From contig BJKQ01000002.1 of NCBI GenBank assembly GCA_006538405.1, positions 2,170,001-2,234,000 on the forward strand: 64,000 bases of DNA, given 5' to 3'. How positions within the stretch are numbered: position 1 is the first letter of the stretch; every line of letters begins with the position of its first letter. The stretch is from Hansfordia pulvinata. Lineage: Eukaryota > Ascomycota > Sordariomycetes > Xylariales. Shown here one piece after another: positions 11,808 to 22,897 of the stretch. The position numbers and the translations under genes are program-made. The notes beneath the pieces were generated by a model. The model made no database searches, had not been told where the DNA came from, and saw only the letters and a list, made by a program, of their open reading frames with translations.

Positions 11808-13214
11808 GGTGATGATGAGCTGCGCGAAGCGCGTGATCGGCAAAGGGATTATGAGCGTGCGCCCAGGATATCCCACGAGCGACGATGGGCGCAACTCTTA
11901 TACAGACGGGTCAAGACGATGAAAAGAAGTGCGAAATGTCAGACAGAAGGCAACGGTGTAGTGGAGACTGCACGGCCAGAGAACCAGCTCGATATTTGCA
12001 GCTGGAGAAGGAGGTTGCGTGATTGCGATAGCTTCAACTGGAAACAGCGCCTGGGGTCTGGAGCATTCGAGGTGTTTCGAGAGCTCACAGCAACACTCAC
12101 CCAGGCTCGAGTCTGAGGTCATGGCACTTCCTGATGGATCGATCAGTGTAGTGGATATAGCATCATCCAGTGTTATTAATGGTAGCTGACATTGCTCGTA
12201 TGTCTAAGGGAATACCAGCCTTGCACCCTCGGCGTAACAGTACTTTTACGCTGCCAAAAGAAGTAAGCTTTATACCATTCATGGTAAGTGAGCCGGTGCC
12301 GTCAGGCTCTCAGCCGGGCGTTACACCCTGGAGATACGAATTGTTGATTTCTGACAGTCAAGGGGATACTACACTCCCACCTCTGTGCTTCATGCAAAGG
12401 ACTTTTATTATGAATACTCGCACACTCCGAGGCCGGGAAACAAGCTGACCGGGAATAGGAAGTGTCGTCGTATCTTCAAATTGGTGTCGCTCCGTCAGGT
12501 GTCGTTTGGACAGCTTCCATGAGGCGTACTCGTTTGCGAAGTTTCCCATCTACGCTGGGTGAATGAAACATCAAAAAGTCTGGTATTCCTATTGAACCAA
12601 CAGTCGCGTATGAGGACAGTCCATACGAGCATAGTTGAGATTGGTTGCCTGTGATGTCCAGTCGCGGGATGACGAGTACGGAGGCCACATCATGCTCTTG
12701 CTCAAGCATGTACGGAGTACGAGTAGAAACTGATTTGTGGCGGCTGTTGCCCGGAGACAGCAGAACAGCAGGCGTGAGTTGAAGCGCTTGCGGGATAGGT
12801 CAAGGAAAAAAGTAAGAAATATCATTTCGTTAAGATGAACGTGGGGTTGGAACTCGCGGGAGACATACATATGTACGTTAGGTACAGGTACGAGCGGCCG
12901 GGAGACACGATCCCCTGCGCACATTAGTTGACTCAACCGGAGTCAGCCTGCCATTCTGTGCTGTATCTTCAGCTTGCGCATGCAGATAATACTCTTACGA
13001 CTATGCATTGAAAAAACTTCAAGTCTGCCACGCAAACATACGCCCACTGAATTGCGCTGGAGTCGGGCAAGAGGTATGTTGATGAGGTTGATGGTGATAG
13101 ACGTGGATAGAGGGCGAATCTGGTGGCGCACCAGACTGGAGGCGAGTGGAGAGCACAAAAGACCTGAATGGAAGGTGGGAGAAGTGGTAGATCCCACGAC
13201 GTCCACGGGTGAGT

Positions 13215-13510
13215 ACCTAGGTGCCCTCTCGTAGGCACCGTACCGACGGAAGCATACCGCTCAGGCAGGGAGGTACGATATCTTGATAGGTACCTACTTA
13301 TCATACATGTAGTTGGATGGTAGGTAGATGGAAGTGTCCAACCCACAGAACCATTCGAGCTGAAGAGGTCGAGGAGGGTGCAACTCGAGACGGATGTTTC
13401 TTGGTCGGTGTCGACTCATACCCGGAAAGCACGACGACCTCCCGAACCGCTTGTGGAATGAGTAGATACCTAGGTAGGTACCTCCTAAGTAGGTGGGTAG
13501 TTTAGGTAGG
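13215..13510. repeat. GGTA/TACC microrepeat patch
   Basis: Repeated TAGGTAGGTACCT-like words in a 300-base stretch of spacer, including CCTAGGTAGGTACC and GTAGGTGGGTAGTTTAGG. It looks like a local expansion of the motif type found throughout the spacers. Confidence 0.6.
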
Positions 13511-13856
13511 TGCTGAGAACGAGTGCCCAGTGAACGAGAGAGAGAGGAAAGTACCTGTACAAGCCGCCGCCGGTGATTGGAGCGCCCGCGACAGAGCCGA
13601 TAGGAAGCATGGAAAATGCAGGGTATCTCGCAGTGCAGGCGCGACACTTTGGGAACCCGGACGCCCACATGTCGGGTGCGAGGTGCTTCTCAGTCCTGAG
13701 TACCTAGATCCAGGGTCTCTCACACTTCGGTCCTGCCGGCAAGGTCTCTTTCGGTCTGTCACCGCTACCTGCTGTGACTCGTTGGGCACCCAGAGACAGG
13801 CTCGTAATCACAGGCTGGGTGTTCCGCTCTGGGTGTCTGTGGGTCACCCGGCTTGG

Positions 13857-14084
13857 CCCCTTCCCTTCCTCCTAGCAACGCAACTTTTCCTCTCTTTTTT
13901 ACCCCACCATTGATTCCCCCCCTCCGCCGCCCTGCTCGCACGTTGGGTCTGTGCTGCGACTTATTTCCTGAGGCTACCACTCTCACCAGCTTTTCCTCTC
14001 CTCTTCTCCTCGCAACCTCCAATATACTCCCAAGCCTCCCTCCTCATCTCTCCATTTCCACGCCTCATTCCACAATCCGACAAG
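13857..14084 (+). promoter_or_regulatory. pyrimidine-rich leader/promoter of TEF5
   Basis: C- and T-dominated sequence (for example CCTTCCTCC and TTTTCCTCTCTTTTTTACC) leading to the TEF5 ATG. Such CT tracts are common just upstream of highly expressed fungal translation genes. The transcription start is not visible. Confidence 0.4.
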
Positions 14085-15486
14085 ATGGGTTTCACTGACC
14101 TGGTTTCCGACGCTGGTCTGTCCAGTAAGTTTTACGCGCTCTCCCTCCCCTCGCCCTGGTTTCTCCCACTGCGTCCTGCCCGCCCTCACCCCGGCGCAGC
14201 AGGGACTCGGTGTTGCGATCCGTCGAGCGAGGAGCACCTTCATACCTTACTGCCACTGGCGGCTGCTAACGCGACTCTTCTCTCAGTGCTGAACAGCTGG
14301 ACCACCACCCGCTCCTACATTGTCGGGTAAGCACAAATTTCACCCTCTTCGTGCGGCCCTCGTCGCCTGCCTTGCCTACCACTCCTTGCCCGTACGGCTC
14401 GGAGATCCAGAACACATCATCCGAAATTTCAGTGGCACCCGGCATTCTGGTTTACCCAGGATGCAATGGCTCGAGTGTGCTCCCCGCCCGCGCTGGCTTT
14501 CCACCTGACTTGAGAGAGCAGGCGGTCGCTCTGATGTTGTTGGGACTCGCCAGAAGGCCAGTGCCTGATGAACCCCGCTCCCGCTTCGCCTGGCTACCTG
14601 GTGCTATGCTCCCCTCTTTCCCTCCCCCAGTCGTACTTTTTCATGATGAGAAAATTGGTCCGTGTTTCCGAGCAGACTTAAGACCTCTGCAAATGAGGAC
14701 GGAAACAATAGCACTTTGTGCAACTCTGATCCAAGTCGCGCATTCCCTTCACCACTTGTCTTCAGCCCAGACAGGCGCCACGCACCATCCGCCTCTGCGC
14801 GTTTGCACTTACTGACATTCCCCAAGGTACTCTCCTTCTCAGGCCGACGTTGCCGTCTTCAAGGCCAACAGCTCTGCCCCGGACGCTGCCAAGTACCCTC
14901 ACGCTGCCAGATGGTACAAGCACATCGCCACTTTCGAGGATGAGTTCGCTACTCTGCCTGGTGATGCCACCAAGGAATACACCGTCTACGGTCCTGAGGC
15001 CTCTGAGGTTACCCTGAACCCCGCCAAGGCGCCGGCCGCCGAGGACGACGACGACGTCGACCTGTTCGGCAGCGATGAGGAGGAGGACCCTGAGACTGTC
15101 CGTGTCCGCGAGGAGCGCCTGGCCGCCTACCACGCCAAGAAGGAGGCCAAGGGCCCCAAGCCCGCTGCCAAGTCCATGGTTACTTTGGACATCAAGCCCT
15201 GGGGTAAGTTCCTACTTCCACGTGTCTTTCGAGTCCCAAACTAACAACCATTTCAGATGACGAGACCGACCTGAACAAGCTCGAGGAGTCCGTGCTGCAG
15301 ATCCAGAAGGACGGTCTGGTCTGGGGTGCTAAGAAGCGCGTGCCCGTTGGCTTCGGTATCTTCAAGGTCCAGATTAACCTTGTCGTTGAGGACGAGAAGG
15401 TCTCGCTTGACGAGCTCCAGGACGAGATCCAGGAGATCGAGGACTACGTCCAGTCTTCCGACGTCGTTGCCATGATGAAGCTGTAA
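14085..15486 (+). CDS. TEF5: translation elongation factor 1-beta
   Basis: Four exons: 14085-14124, 14287-14326, 14827-15203 and 15257-15486, giving 228 residues. The N-terminal GST-like region reads [12 protein letters not shown] then [13 protein letters not shown] and SQADVAVFK. An acidic linker ([17 protein letters not shown], about 90-110) precedes the guanine-nucleotide-exchange domain, which has [27 protein letters not shown] and the C-terminal [12 protein letters not shown]. In the family this domain exchanges GDP for GTP on eEF1A in the cytoplasm. All splice sites are GT/AG and keep frame. Intron 2 is 500 nt, far longer than other introns here, and contains a snoRNA candidate. The gene is convergent with ADE17. 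Confidence 0.95.
14632..14738 (+). ncRNA. SNR18: C/D-box snoRNA, snR18/U18-like, inside TEF5 intron 2
   Basis: The C box ATGATGA is at 14643-14649 and the D box CTGA at 14726-14729, spaced 76 bases apart. ACTT (14635-14638) can pair with AAGT (14733-14736) outside the boxes as a weak terminal stem. The stretch TTGGTCCGTGTTTC at 14655-14668 is the reverse complement of GAAACACGGACCAA, which I recall as a conserved 25S/28S rRNA segment. In yeast that segment carries the 2'-O-methylations guided by snR18 (U18), and yeast snR18 also lies in the intron of the EF-1beta gene. Same host gene and same guide support orthology. The D' box and exact ends are not clear. Confidence 0.82.
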
Positions 15487-15991
15487 GCTTTTCGCCAATT
15501 ATACAAAGGAAAAAAAACAATATCACCGCGGTTATGAGGCTTCATAGCGGCAAAACGACAGCATGAACGACATCTAGCGCCATGAGGGTATGGTTGATGA
15601 TTTGACGAAGGGGGAAATGACGGGATGAATGACCACGGGGGATAAAAACTGGCGAGACAATACCGGGTCCGCCACATAGACCATGCCGGGCAAGAAGCCC
15701 CAGTGACATGTCTATACGACACAAATACGAATTTTCTTCTGTCACTTCGCATCGCCCTGAATGCTCTTAAGTCCCCGTGTGCCGTGTGCTGTGACTTATT
15801 TATGATAGCTGGCTGACATGTCTCAATCGCGCTACGCATTACGTCGATGAGTTTTGCCGACTGGATGGCCGTCTCACTCAACTGTGACCTGTTCAATGAC
15901 CCATGGAGCGAGCTTGAGCGTGGTATCGTTGTCAATTTTGACTATATTGGACTGGCTGACACTTTTCTTCTTTTTACTGTTTGTTTCCGCT
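15487..15991. other. convergent spacer TEF5/ADE17
   Basis: About 500 bases between two 3' ends, likely both 3' UTRs. No gene or structured element is supported. Confidence 0.5.
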
Positions 15992-17923
15992 TTAGTGGTG
16001 GAACAGGCGCACGTTTTGCTCGACAAAGACCATGCCGAGCTTCTCAACTGTCTCGAAGACAGCGGCGTCGTTCTGGCTGCCACCAGGCGCCGCGATGTAC
16101 TTGACACCGGAGCGGTGGGCACGGTACACGTTGTCGATGAAGGGGAACTGTTATGGTGTCGCTTGTCAGTAAATGATACTACCGCAAATCTGCAATCACA
16201 AGGGACTTCGGGACTTACAAAGGCATCGCTGGATACAGCGACGTCAGTCAGTTTGCTGGACCAGTCCGCGCGCTCCTCTTCAGTGAAGGCAGCAGGAACC
16301 TCGTCGAAGAACGACTCGAACTCCTCGCGCTCAGGGCCGGCCTTGGGGAGCTCGCCGCTGACCAGCAGGTCGATGGCGTTGCTCTTTGAGGGACGCTTGG
16401 TGCCCTTCTTCCACTTGATGGCGAGAACGCGAGGGTGGAAGCGGAACCACCAGTTGTCGGCCTTGTCTCCAGCAAGGCGAGTGCAGTGGATACGCGACTG
16501 CTGGCCGGCACCGAGACCCACAACCTGGCCGTTCTTGGCGTAGCAAACCGAGTTGCTCTGGGTGTACTTAAGGCGATGGTGGCGACAGTCAGGTCTCTCG
16601 CAGCAGACTCGGGAGAGACAGGTCCTTGGGGACAATGGTGCGAGTGAAGGAGCCGGGAGAGAACTGAATGTCGTTGCGGTGCTGGTTGAGGGTGACACCG
16701 TAGACGGTGCGGACCTCGGTCGAGTCGGGCTCGAAGTCGGGGTCCATCTGCAGAACCAAGTACTTGCCGCCCTTCTTCTTCTTGAGAATTTCGAGGGCAG
16801 CGTCCTCGTAGCCAGGGGCGATGACGCCGTCGGACACCTCCTTGGAAATGATGCTGGCGGTAGGGACGTCGACAATGTCGCTGAGTGCGATGACGTCGCC
16901 GAAGCTGCTCATGCGGTCGGCGCCACGGGCACGGGCGTAAGCCTGAGCGAGACCAGACGACTCAATGCCCTCGATATCGTCGACAAAGTACACCTTGCGC
17001 TCTTCAGCGGACAGGGGGACGCCGATGGCAGCTCCGGCAGGGGAGACGTGCTTGAAGCTAGCGGCGGCAGGCTTGCCAAGAGCCGTCTTGAGCTCCTTGA
17101 CCAGGGGCCAGGCGTTGAGGGAGTCGAGCAGGTTGATGTAGCCCGGAGAGCCGCAGAGGACCTTGAAGGGCAGGTTGGAGGAGGTGGTGTAGGCGGCAGC
17201 GGGCTTCTGGTGGGGGTTGGCGCCGTAGCGCAGAGCAGCGTGCTGGACGCCGTCGCCGGCGTAGCGGGCGCGGAAGAAAGAAGAAATGTTGTCATCGTAG
17301 TCGGCGGTGTGCTGGAAAGCCTTGAGCGCATAGCGGTTGCGGCTGGTGTCCTTGATGTCACCCGACTCGAGCTCCTTGAGGAACTCGGCGTAGTCGTTGG
17401 GGTCACTGAGGATGGTGACGCGAGAGTGGTTCTTGGCGGCAGCGCGGATCAGGGTGACGCCGCCAATGTCAATCTCCTCGACGGCCTCGGGGACGGTGAC
17501 GTTGGGCTTGGCGACGGTATCCTTGAAGGGGTAGAGGTTGCAGATGACGTAGTCCACCTTGTCGATGCTCTGCTCGGCCAGGTCCTTCTCGTCCGAGGCG
17601 AGGTTGCGGGCGAGGATGCCGGCATGGACGGCGGGGTGCAGGGTCTTGACGCGACCGGCAAGCATCTCAGGGGCCTTGGTGATGGCCGAAATGTCCCTGG
17701 AAGAGGACTCACTGTCAGCAGGAACGTCCCAGAGCTCCGTTCTGGTCCTCGAAGGAAGGGCGGTAGAAGCTTACTCGACAGCGAAGCCCGAGTCGCGGAT
17801 CATCCTGGCGGTGCCGCCGCTGGCGAGGATGCGGACATTCTGCTGGACGAGGCCTTTTGCCAGGTCAAGGAGACCGGTCTTGTCAAAGACGGAGACGATG
17901 GCGATTCTCTGAGGAGCCGACAT
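15992..17923 (-). CDS. ADE17: bifunctional AICAR transformylase/IMP cyclohydrolase (two frame breaks)
   Basis: Three exons read leftward: 17923-17775, 17696-16219 and 16147-15992, giving ~594 residues after two missing bases are allowed for. The N-terminal MGS-like IMP cyclohydrolase domain starts [20 protein letters not shown] and includes [17 protein letters not shown]. The C-terminal AICAR formyltransferase domain has the Lys-His pair in [10 protein letters not shown] (Lys265, His266) and ends [12 protein letters not shown]. The enzyme makes the last two steps of de novo purine synthesis in the cytosol. Frame breaks lie close together at GGG 16611-16613 and TT 16568-16569. One extra base at each turns the broken segment into [16 protein letters not shown] followed by [14 protein letters not shown], the expected family sequence. 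Both introns have canonical splice sites and restore frame. Confidence 0.92.
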
Positions 17924-19235
17924 GATTTCGGTATTCTGAAATCTGGGGTCTGGGAGGCAGATGGGGAGGGGGAGGAAGAAGAAAGGAGGGATAGCAGGCC
18001 CGCAGCATGTGATGAAGGGGCGAACCTGGGGAGAAAAAAAAAACCGAGTCTTATTATTACCAGCTGGAAATCGCTACCCTCTCAGGTCACAGGGCTGGGC
18101 AAGTTAGGCAGGCATAGGATCGGGCTACAAACCGCCGCTCTCCGTCTACCTCACGCATTGACACGGGCACAGGTACACCGGATCCGGGCCCGCCGCCTCA
18201 CTCTCAGGGCGGGCGTTCAGGAGGGCTGGGTCACGATCTCGTGCGCCCATGTTGGTCTCGTATGACTACCTATCTATAGGCTGCGGTATGTTCGCTTTCC
18301 CGAGGCCATGCTCCTCAGCTACGTACAGCACGACGTACAAGAACGGTTGGCCAGCATTGTGTTCATTGTCACATGGTTTTCTGCTCAGTGCTTTATCACC
18401 GGCCTGGACCTCTGCCAGAAACGAAACAGGACAGGCGCGGAAGCCGCCGCCAAAATGCGCGGTGATGGCCGACTTCGTTGCGCCCAGCGACCGTGGCGGG
18501 GTTGCGTGCCGGAGTCGGCGCCTAATAATTCTCGCAGGCCAGGACGAAATTTGCGACGGATCGCGGGGCAAAGGGTTTTCCTTTTTTTCTTCTCCCCTCT
18601 CCTCGCGTCACTCGTTGACCCCGCCATCCAGGTGGCGTGGCGTCCCGCCTTCTCAGCGGCCGAGGATCGCCCCGACAGCGCTAGCGCCGGATTCAGGTGG
18701 GCAGCTCGCAGGGGTTGGTCGGATTGGCTGTGGGCAAGAGGCGAAAACAGCGGCCAGGGCTTGGTCCGGAGCGCATGGATGGAAGTGAGGGGCAATCGGC
18801 CTGTCTTCCATGATACGAGGAAAGGCGGGCTCATTACGCTTTTTACGAGTACCTGCCTCGTAGATGCACCGGTCTAGGGCACGATGGGCTCGGCGGGGGC
18901 TTCCAGTGTCAGCAGTTATGTACGCAACCGTTCTCATCGTGTATATCTACCTATCTACCTACCTACGCGTACTCGTTAGCGGGAATTCGTATGCGCACTG
19001 GTACTACCTCTCGTATCGAAGGTACGCGTACATCACAGCACAGGCTGGCCCACGGATTCCGGGCGAAGCGCGTCGCGTTCCGCCCTCTTCTGCCCCCTCT
19101 CGCTCCGGCACGGACCCGGCTTGCACGGCGCATCGGCCCGCGACGACTCCCCTTGAGCCTCACCCTCTCCCCAACGCCCGGCATTCCTCGCCTGTACAGG
19201 TGTCGCTGGCCGCCCGTGCTGCAATTGCCGTCAAG
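17924..19235. other. divergent promoter region ADE17/PSF1
   Basis: About 1.3 kb between the starts of ADE17 (leftward) and PSF1 (rightward). It contains an A-run near 18036, ACTCGTAC-type motifs near 18845 and 18968, and CTACCTACCTAC near 18950. No gene is supported. Confidence 0.5.
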
Positions 19236-20048
19236 ATGTACGGCGACATGGGCAACAAGCTGGTAAGCCCCGTTCTCAACCCCCCCTCGCGCTCGATGGA
19301 GTGCACTTTGAACGTGAGGAGCCCCTTGACTAACGATCCGCGCTTTGCGAGCAGGTGCTCCATGCCAAACGCACTCAGAACCTCACCCACTTGCCTCCAT
19401 ACCAGGCCGAGCTGGTCCGCGCCGCCACCCGAGAAGTTCGTGATCTCAACAAGGACCTCACCGATCTCCTGGAGCCTTTCCAGGGCTCTTTCAACCCTAC
19501 CGACGACCAGGCCACCGCTTGCACCCTTCTCGTCAATCACTTGTCTATGCGCCGCAACAAGCGGTGTCTGCTCGCGTATCACCGCACACGGACCGACCGC
19601 CTCGAGGAGCTCGCCTGGAAGGGCTACGACGTTGTCGACCTGGCCGGCCAACAATTGAGAGACGGCCCCGGGGCCCCCGCTGGCCCCAGCCTCGGAAGCG
19701 GCGATGGCGCCACCAGCAGTCTCAGCCCCCAAGAGGAGGACTATGTGCGCCAGTACAGCGATCTGCTGGCCGCTTACAAAGGCCAGTGGACCGACATCGA
19801 CCTCACTGGCAGCCTCGAGCCCCCGCGCGATCTGTTCATCGACGTGCGCGTCCTGAAGGATGCTGGCGAAATCCAGACAGAATACGGGTGCGCCCCTACA
19901 GACCCCCCATTGTCTCCCTGGGCCCATTCTCGCTGACATTACCGATTTTCACAGGGCCATCACGTTGACGAAGAACAGCCAGTTCTATGTGCGTCAGGGT
20001 GACGTTGAACGTCTCATTGCTCAGGGCTACCTCCAAAAGCTAGGGTGA
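19236..20048 (+). CDS. PSF1: GINS complex subunit Psf1
   Basis: Three exons (19236-19262, 19355-19887, 19955-20048) give 217 residues. Exon 1 encodes only MYGDMGNKL. Diagnostic stretches are HAKRTQNLTHLPPYQAELVR, VNHLSMRRNKRCLLAYHRTR and KGQWTDIDLTGSLEPPRDLF. The C-terminal B domain is ITLTKNSQFYVRQGDVERLI. Psf1 is one of four GINS subunits of the CMG helicase (Cdc45-MCM-GINS) at replication origins and forks. The first ATG, in exon 1, gives the conserved N-terminus. A Gly/Pro/Ser-rich linker (~130-145) separates the A and B domains. No frame problems. Confidence 0.94.
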
Positions 20049-20315
20049 AATTTGGGCCGCAAGCCACCGCCGTGCCTGCTTGAGTCTAACGCCACGTATG
20101 GCGGAAGCATCTAGCTCAGCTCACAGTGGCGTCCCGCCTGTGCGCATGAGGATGCCCAGCATCATGGGACGGTCACCAGACAGCCCAGCGCCAGACGACG
20201 CAGTGCCGACGACGAAGTGCCATCGTGTGGTGGCCAGCAGCCTGGCGGGCCTTACGATCATTGTTTGGATGGCCTACGGTCAGAAAAGCCGCCCACACCA
20301 GAGTTCGGCCCCATT

Positions 20316-20348
20316 GTGGCATGTGGCATGTGGCATGTGGCATGTGGC
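20316..20348. repeat. (GTGGCAT)n tandem repeat
   Basis: Four full copies and one partial copy of the 7-base unit GTGGCAT. Confidence 0.9.
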
Positions 20349-21150
20349 ACCGTGTCGCCGCTCTAAGCATTGGGCAGTCAGACGAGAGAAAACTGCGGCA
20401 GCATGGGCGATTATGGGCCCAGGTCCGGCCACAGAGTCGTGACAGCAGCCTTGGCTTTCAGACCGGCTTCCCAGAGCAGATTTGACTGAATCCCCTGTCT
20501 TCGTAAGGCAGTCGGTTCTGGGGCCGTTGGAGGCTCTCGGCCCAATTTCATTCTGACGTTGCAGCGGCTGTGGGAATCGAGACGGAAGCTGGGTCGCGCA
20601 TACCCGCGGCATTGGCGGGGGTGGGGGTCAGGCCTGGACCCCGGATGCAGCCACTCTGATCGCGGTTGCATCAAGTTGCAACTCTTTTCGAACATATCGG
20701 GCACACAGGGCCAGACGGGTCTATACGTGTACCAGGCGAGGTATGCCTACCTGTACCAGGTAGGCAACCTGAGAGGCCAAATGCGCGCAGGAGCTGGCGT
20801 GCCTCTGCAGGAATCGGGCCTGGTAGAAGGGCTGCAGAGGAAGAGAATATGGGCTGGCCAAGCATTTTGATGGGTTAAGGTTGGTTATTGTCGTCGGCAA
20901 AGAGGGCAAAACAGTAGAGTCAATCCCATACGCCGCGACCAATACCGTGGAGCTACAGCGAAGACTTTGTGTGGAATGTGGGTGCTCGGGCACGGAGCGA
21001 GGACCAGTTGCATCAGATCTGATAAATATTGCGATCAGTCCTCCCGACAAGCAAGGCCGGTAGTGCAGCTATCGCGCAGCATTGCACGTAATGTCTCGGT
21101 CTTTACGTAACGCGGCGTCAGATCCTCGCATTGCAGTTGTAGCCATGGCC

Positions 21151-21169
21151 GGGGGGGGGGGGGGGGGGG
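21151..21169. repeat. poly-G run of 19
   Basis: Nineteen consecutive G bases. The true length is uncertain, since shorter C/G runs in this assembly appear under-called. Confidence 0.9.
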
Positions 21170-21270
21170 CATACGAGTACCCGTATCAGCGTTGAATAAC
21201 ACGAATGGATAATGGAAAGTATGCATCAATGCCGGTACCTCTTACGGAGCAGAAGGGCAGCGTAGTCCGG

Positions 21271-21302
21271 AGTGCGCAGTGCAGTACAGTACAGTGCAGT
21301 GT
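21271..21302. repeat. AGTGC/AGTAC pentamer repeat
   Basis: Alternating AGTGC and AGTAC pentamers over about 30 bases of spacer. Confidence 0.7.
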
Positions 21303-22800
21303 GATGCAAGGATCCATTGGCGCCGCCCTTGAGGACTCGGGAGAGAGAGAGGCGTGAGAGGGACCTAGCACTGGTGATGAGAGGGCCTGCCGGTGAGGCT
21401 GCAAGGGCTGGGCCACCTCGGCCGCGTGCTGGTTGCATCACCTGCAGCTTCGTGCAGAAACGAACAGACGACCGGGTCCACCGTTGCCGAAACGGTGTTC
21501 GCCGCCCATCAGCCGCCCCATCCATTTGGCGAACGCGTGGGCCGACGGCCTATGAGTAGGTACGTACTGCTGGGCCGTTCTGCGACTTCACGTCCTGGCT
21601 CGCACGAGACTTTGCCGTCGCGAGAAACTCTGGCCGCGCGTGTTAGTCGAGGTCTAGCGGGCTGGACTAGTGGCAAGGGTCGGGATGGCAAAGGCGAATA
21701 GAGATAAGCATCGAGGGGATGACTTGGGTAGCCTGGTGGCTCAGCAGTGACGGTGCTTGACTGACTTGGAGTGGCTTGTCTTTGCCTGTGTAAAGCTCGA
21801 GGCGGTCCTGTCATCTGCCAATGCAATCCTCACACCTTCGGATGGCATGGAGACGAAGGGACCACGCAAGATGGAGCATGCAAGTAAGATACCTGCCCGT
21901 TGAATTTCGACAACTCGGGACACCTGCGGATCGAGGCATCTGGCAGGAAACGGATCTGGAGGAATGCTGAAACTGTAGGTGCATGCGACGGCCCAGCAAC
22001 GGCGTGCTCGCGCTGTCTGCACCCACCCTTAGGGGATGTCCGATCTCACAAAGCTGCAGGCCATCTTGCTGGCTACAGGTACCGCGTATTTACAGACGTG
22101 CAAGAGAGAACTTTAGAAGAATCGAAACGAAAAGAGGGGGAAAAAAGAAAAAGAAAAAGTCCAACTCGCCGTTTGTCGATATCGCCGGTGGTCTGCTGGA
22201 CCACGCGTCGCAGAACATTCTCTGTTGTGCACGGCGGTACGAGTACTCGCACTGAACTTGATGGCCCGGCTGGACGGCTGCCGCACCCCGGTACCTAATT
22301 GGCCAATTGACTTGGCTGTTCCCGAAATAGAACCTTGACTGATAAGAGGGAGAGGGCGAGAGTTGATCGACAGTCTACGGCAAAACCAACAGCTTCTACA
22401 ATACAAGACTGCCCATGAACATTTTTGTCCCGACATCCGTCTTCCACTATCGGCACGAGTATGTCAACATTGATGAATGGATGGTTGTACGCGGAGGCAT
22501 CGACCGCGGGAGACTCGTACAGGTTGGCAACCTAACTGGTCCCATGCGGTGGCCCTGGTTCTGGACCTACCTAGGCGCATGTGCATCGAGGCGGAGCCTA
22601 GCCGGGACGCGGGCAAATTGTTTGCAGTTGGATGGAATTTCCGACCAGGGTTTCGCAATCTTAGTCCCATTAGACCAAGCGCGCTACCGTAAAAAAAAGC
22701 TTATCGCGCGGCGACCTGCTACGAACGAGTATGTGCCACGCCTGCCCTCGTCCCGAACAGCTGGCACTGGAGCTTAATAAGCCCGGTTTTCTCGAGGTCG

Positions 22801-22856
22801 AGCGAGAGAGAGAAAGAAGGAGGGATTGATAGATAGAGAGAGGGAGGGGGAGAGAG

Positions 22857-22895
<39 letters not shown>
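22801..22895. repeat. (GA)n microsatellite
   Basis: A purine tract with an uninterrupted (AG)15 core at 22861-22890, flanked by imperfect GA/GGGA repeats. Confidence 0.9.

Positions 22896-22897
<2 letters not shown>

Larger units (their letters stand above)
11808..14084. other. 2.3-kb divergent intergenic region
   Basis: Promoter space for HSP78 (leftward) and TEF5 (rightward). It contains GGTA/TACC microrepeats at 13215-13510 and a pyrimidine-rich tract just before TEF5. I looked for canonical heat-shock elements (alternating GAA/TTC with two-base spacing) near HSP78 and saw none convincing. Open frames are short and unsupported. Confidence 0.5.

Noticed and set aside
11808..12200. Possible heat-shock elements upstream of HSP78
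   Set aside because: Only isolated TTC and GAA triplets with wrong spacing.
14555..14575. Second possible C box (CTGATGAA) in TEF5 intron 2
   Set aside because: No suitably spaced D box before the snR18-like element and no recognised guide.
16553..18265. 570-codon open frame on the + strand over ADE17
   Set aside because: It is a shadow of the leftward ADE17 frame and crosses its introns and frame breaks.
22632..22690. tRNA-like segment on the - strand (GGTAGCGCGC followed by an anticodon-arm-like hairpin)
   Set aside because: No acceptor stem, no complete D arm and no standard TTCGA T-loop; at most a tRNA-derived fragment.
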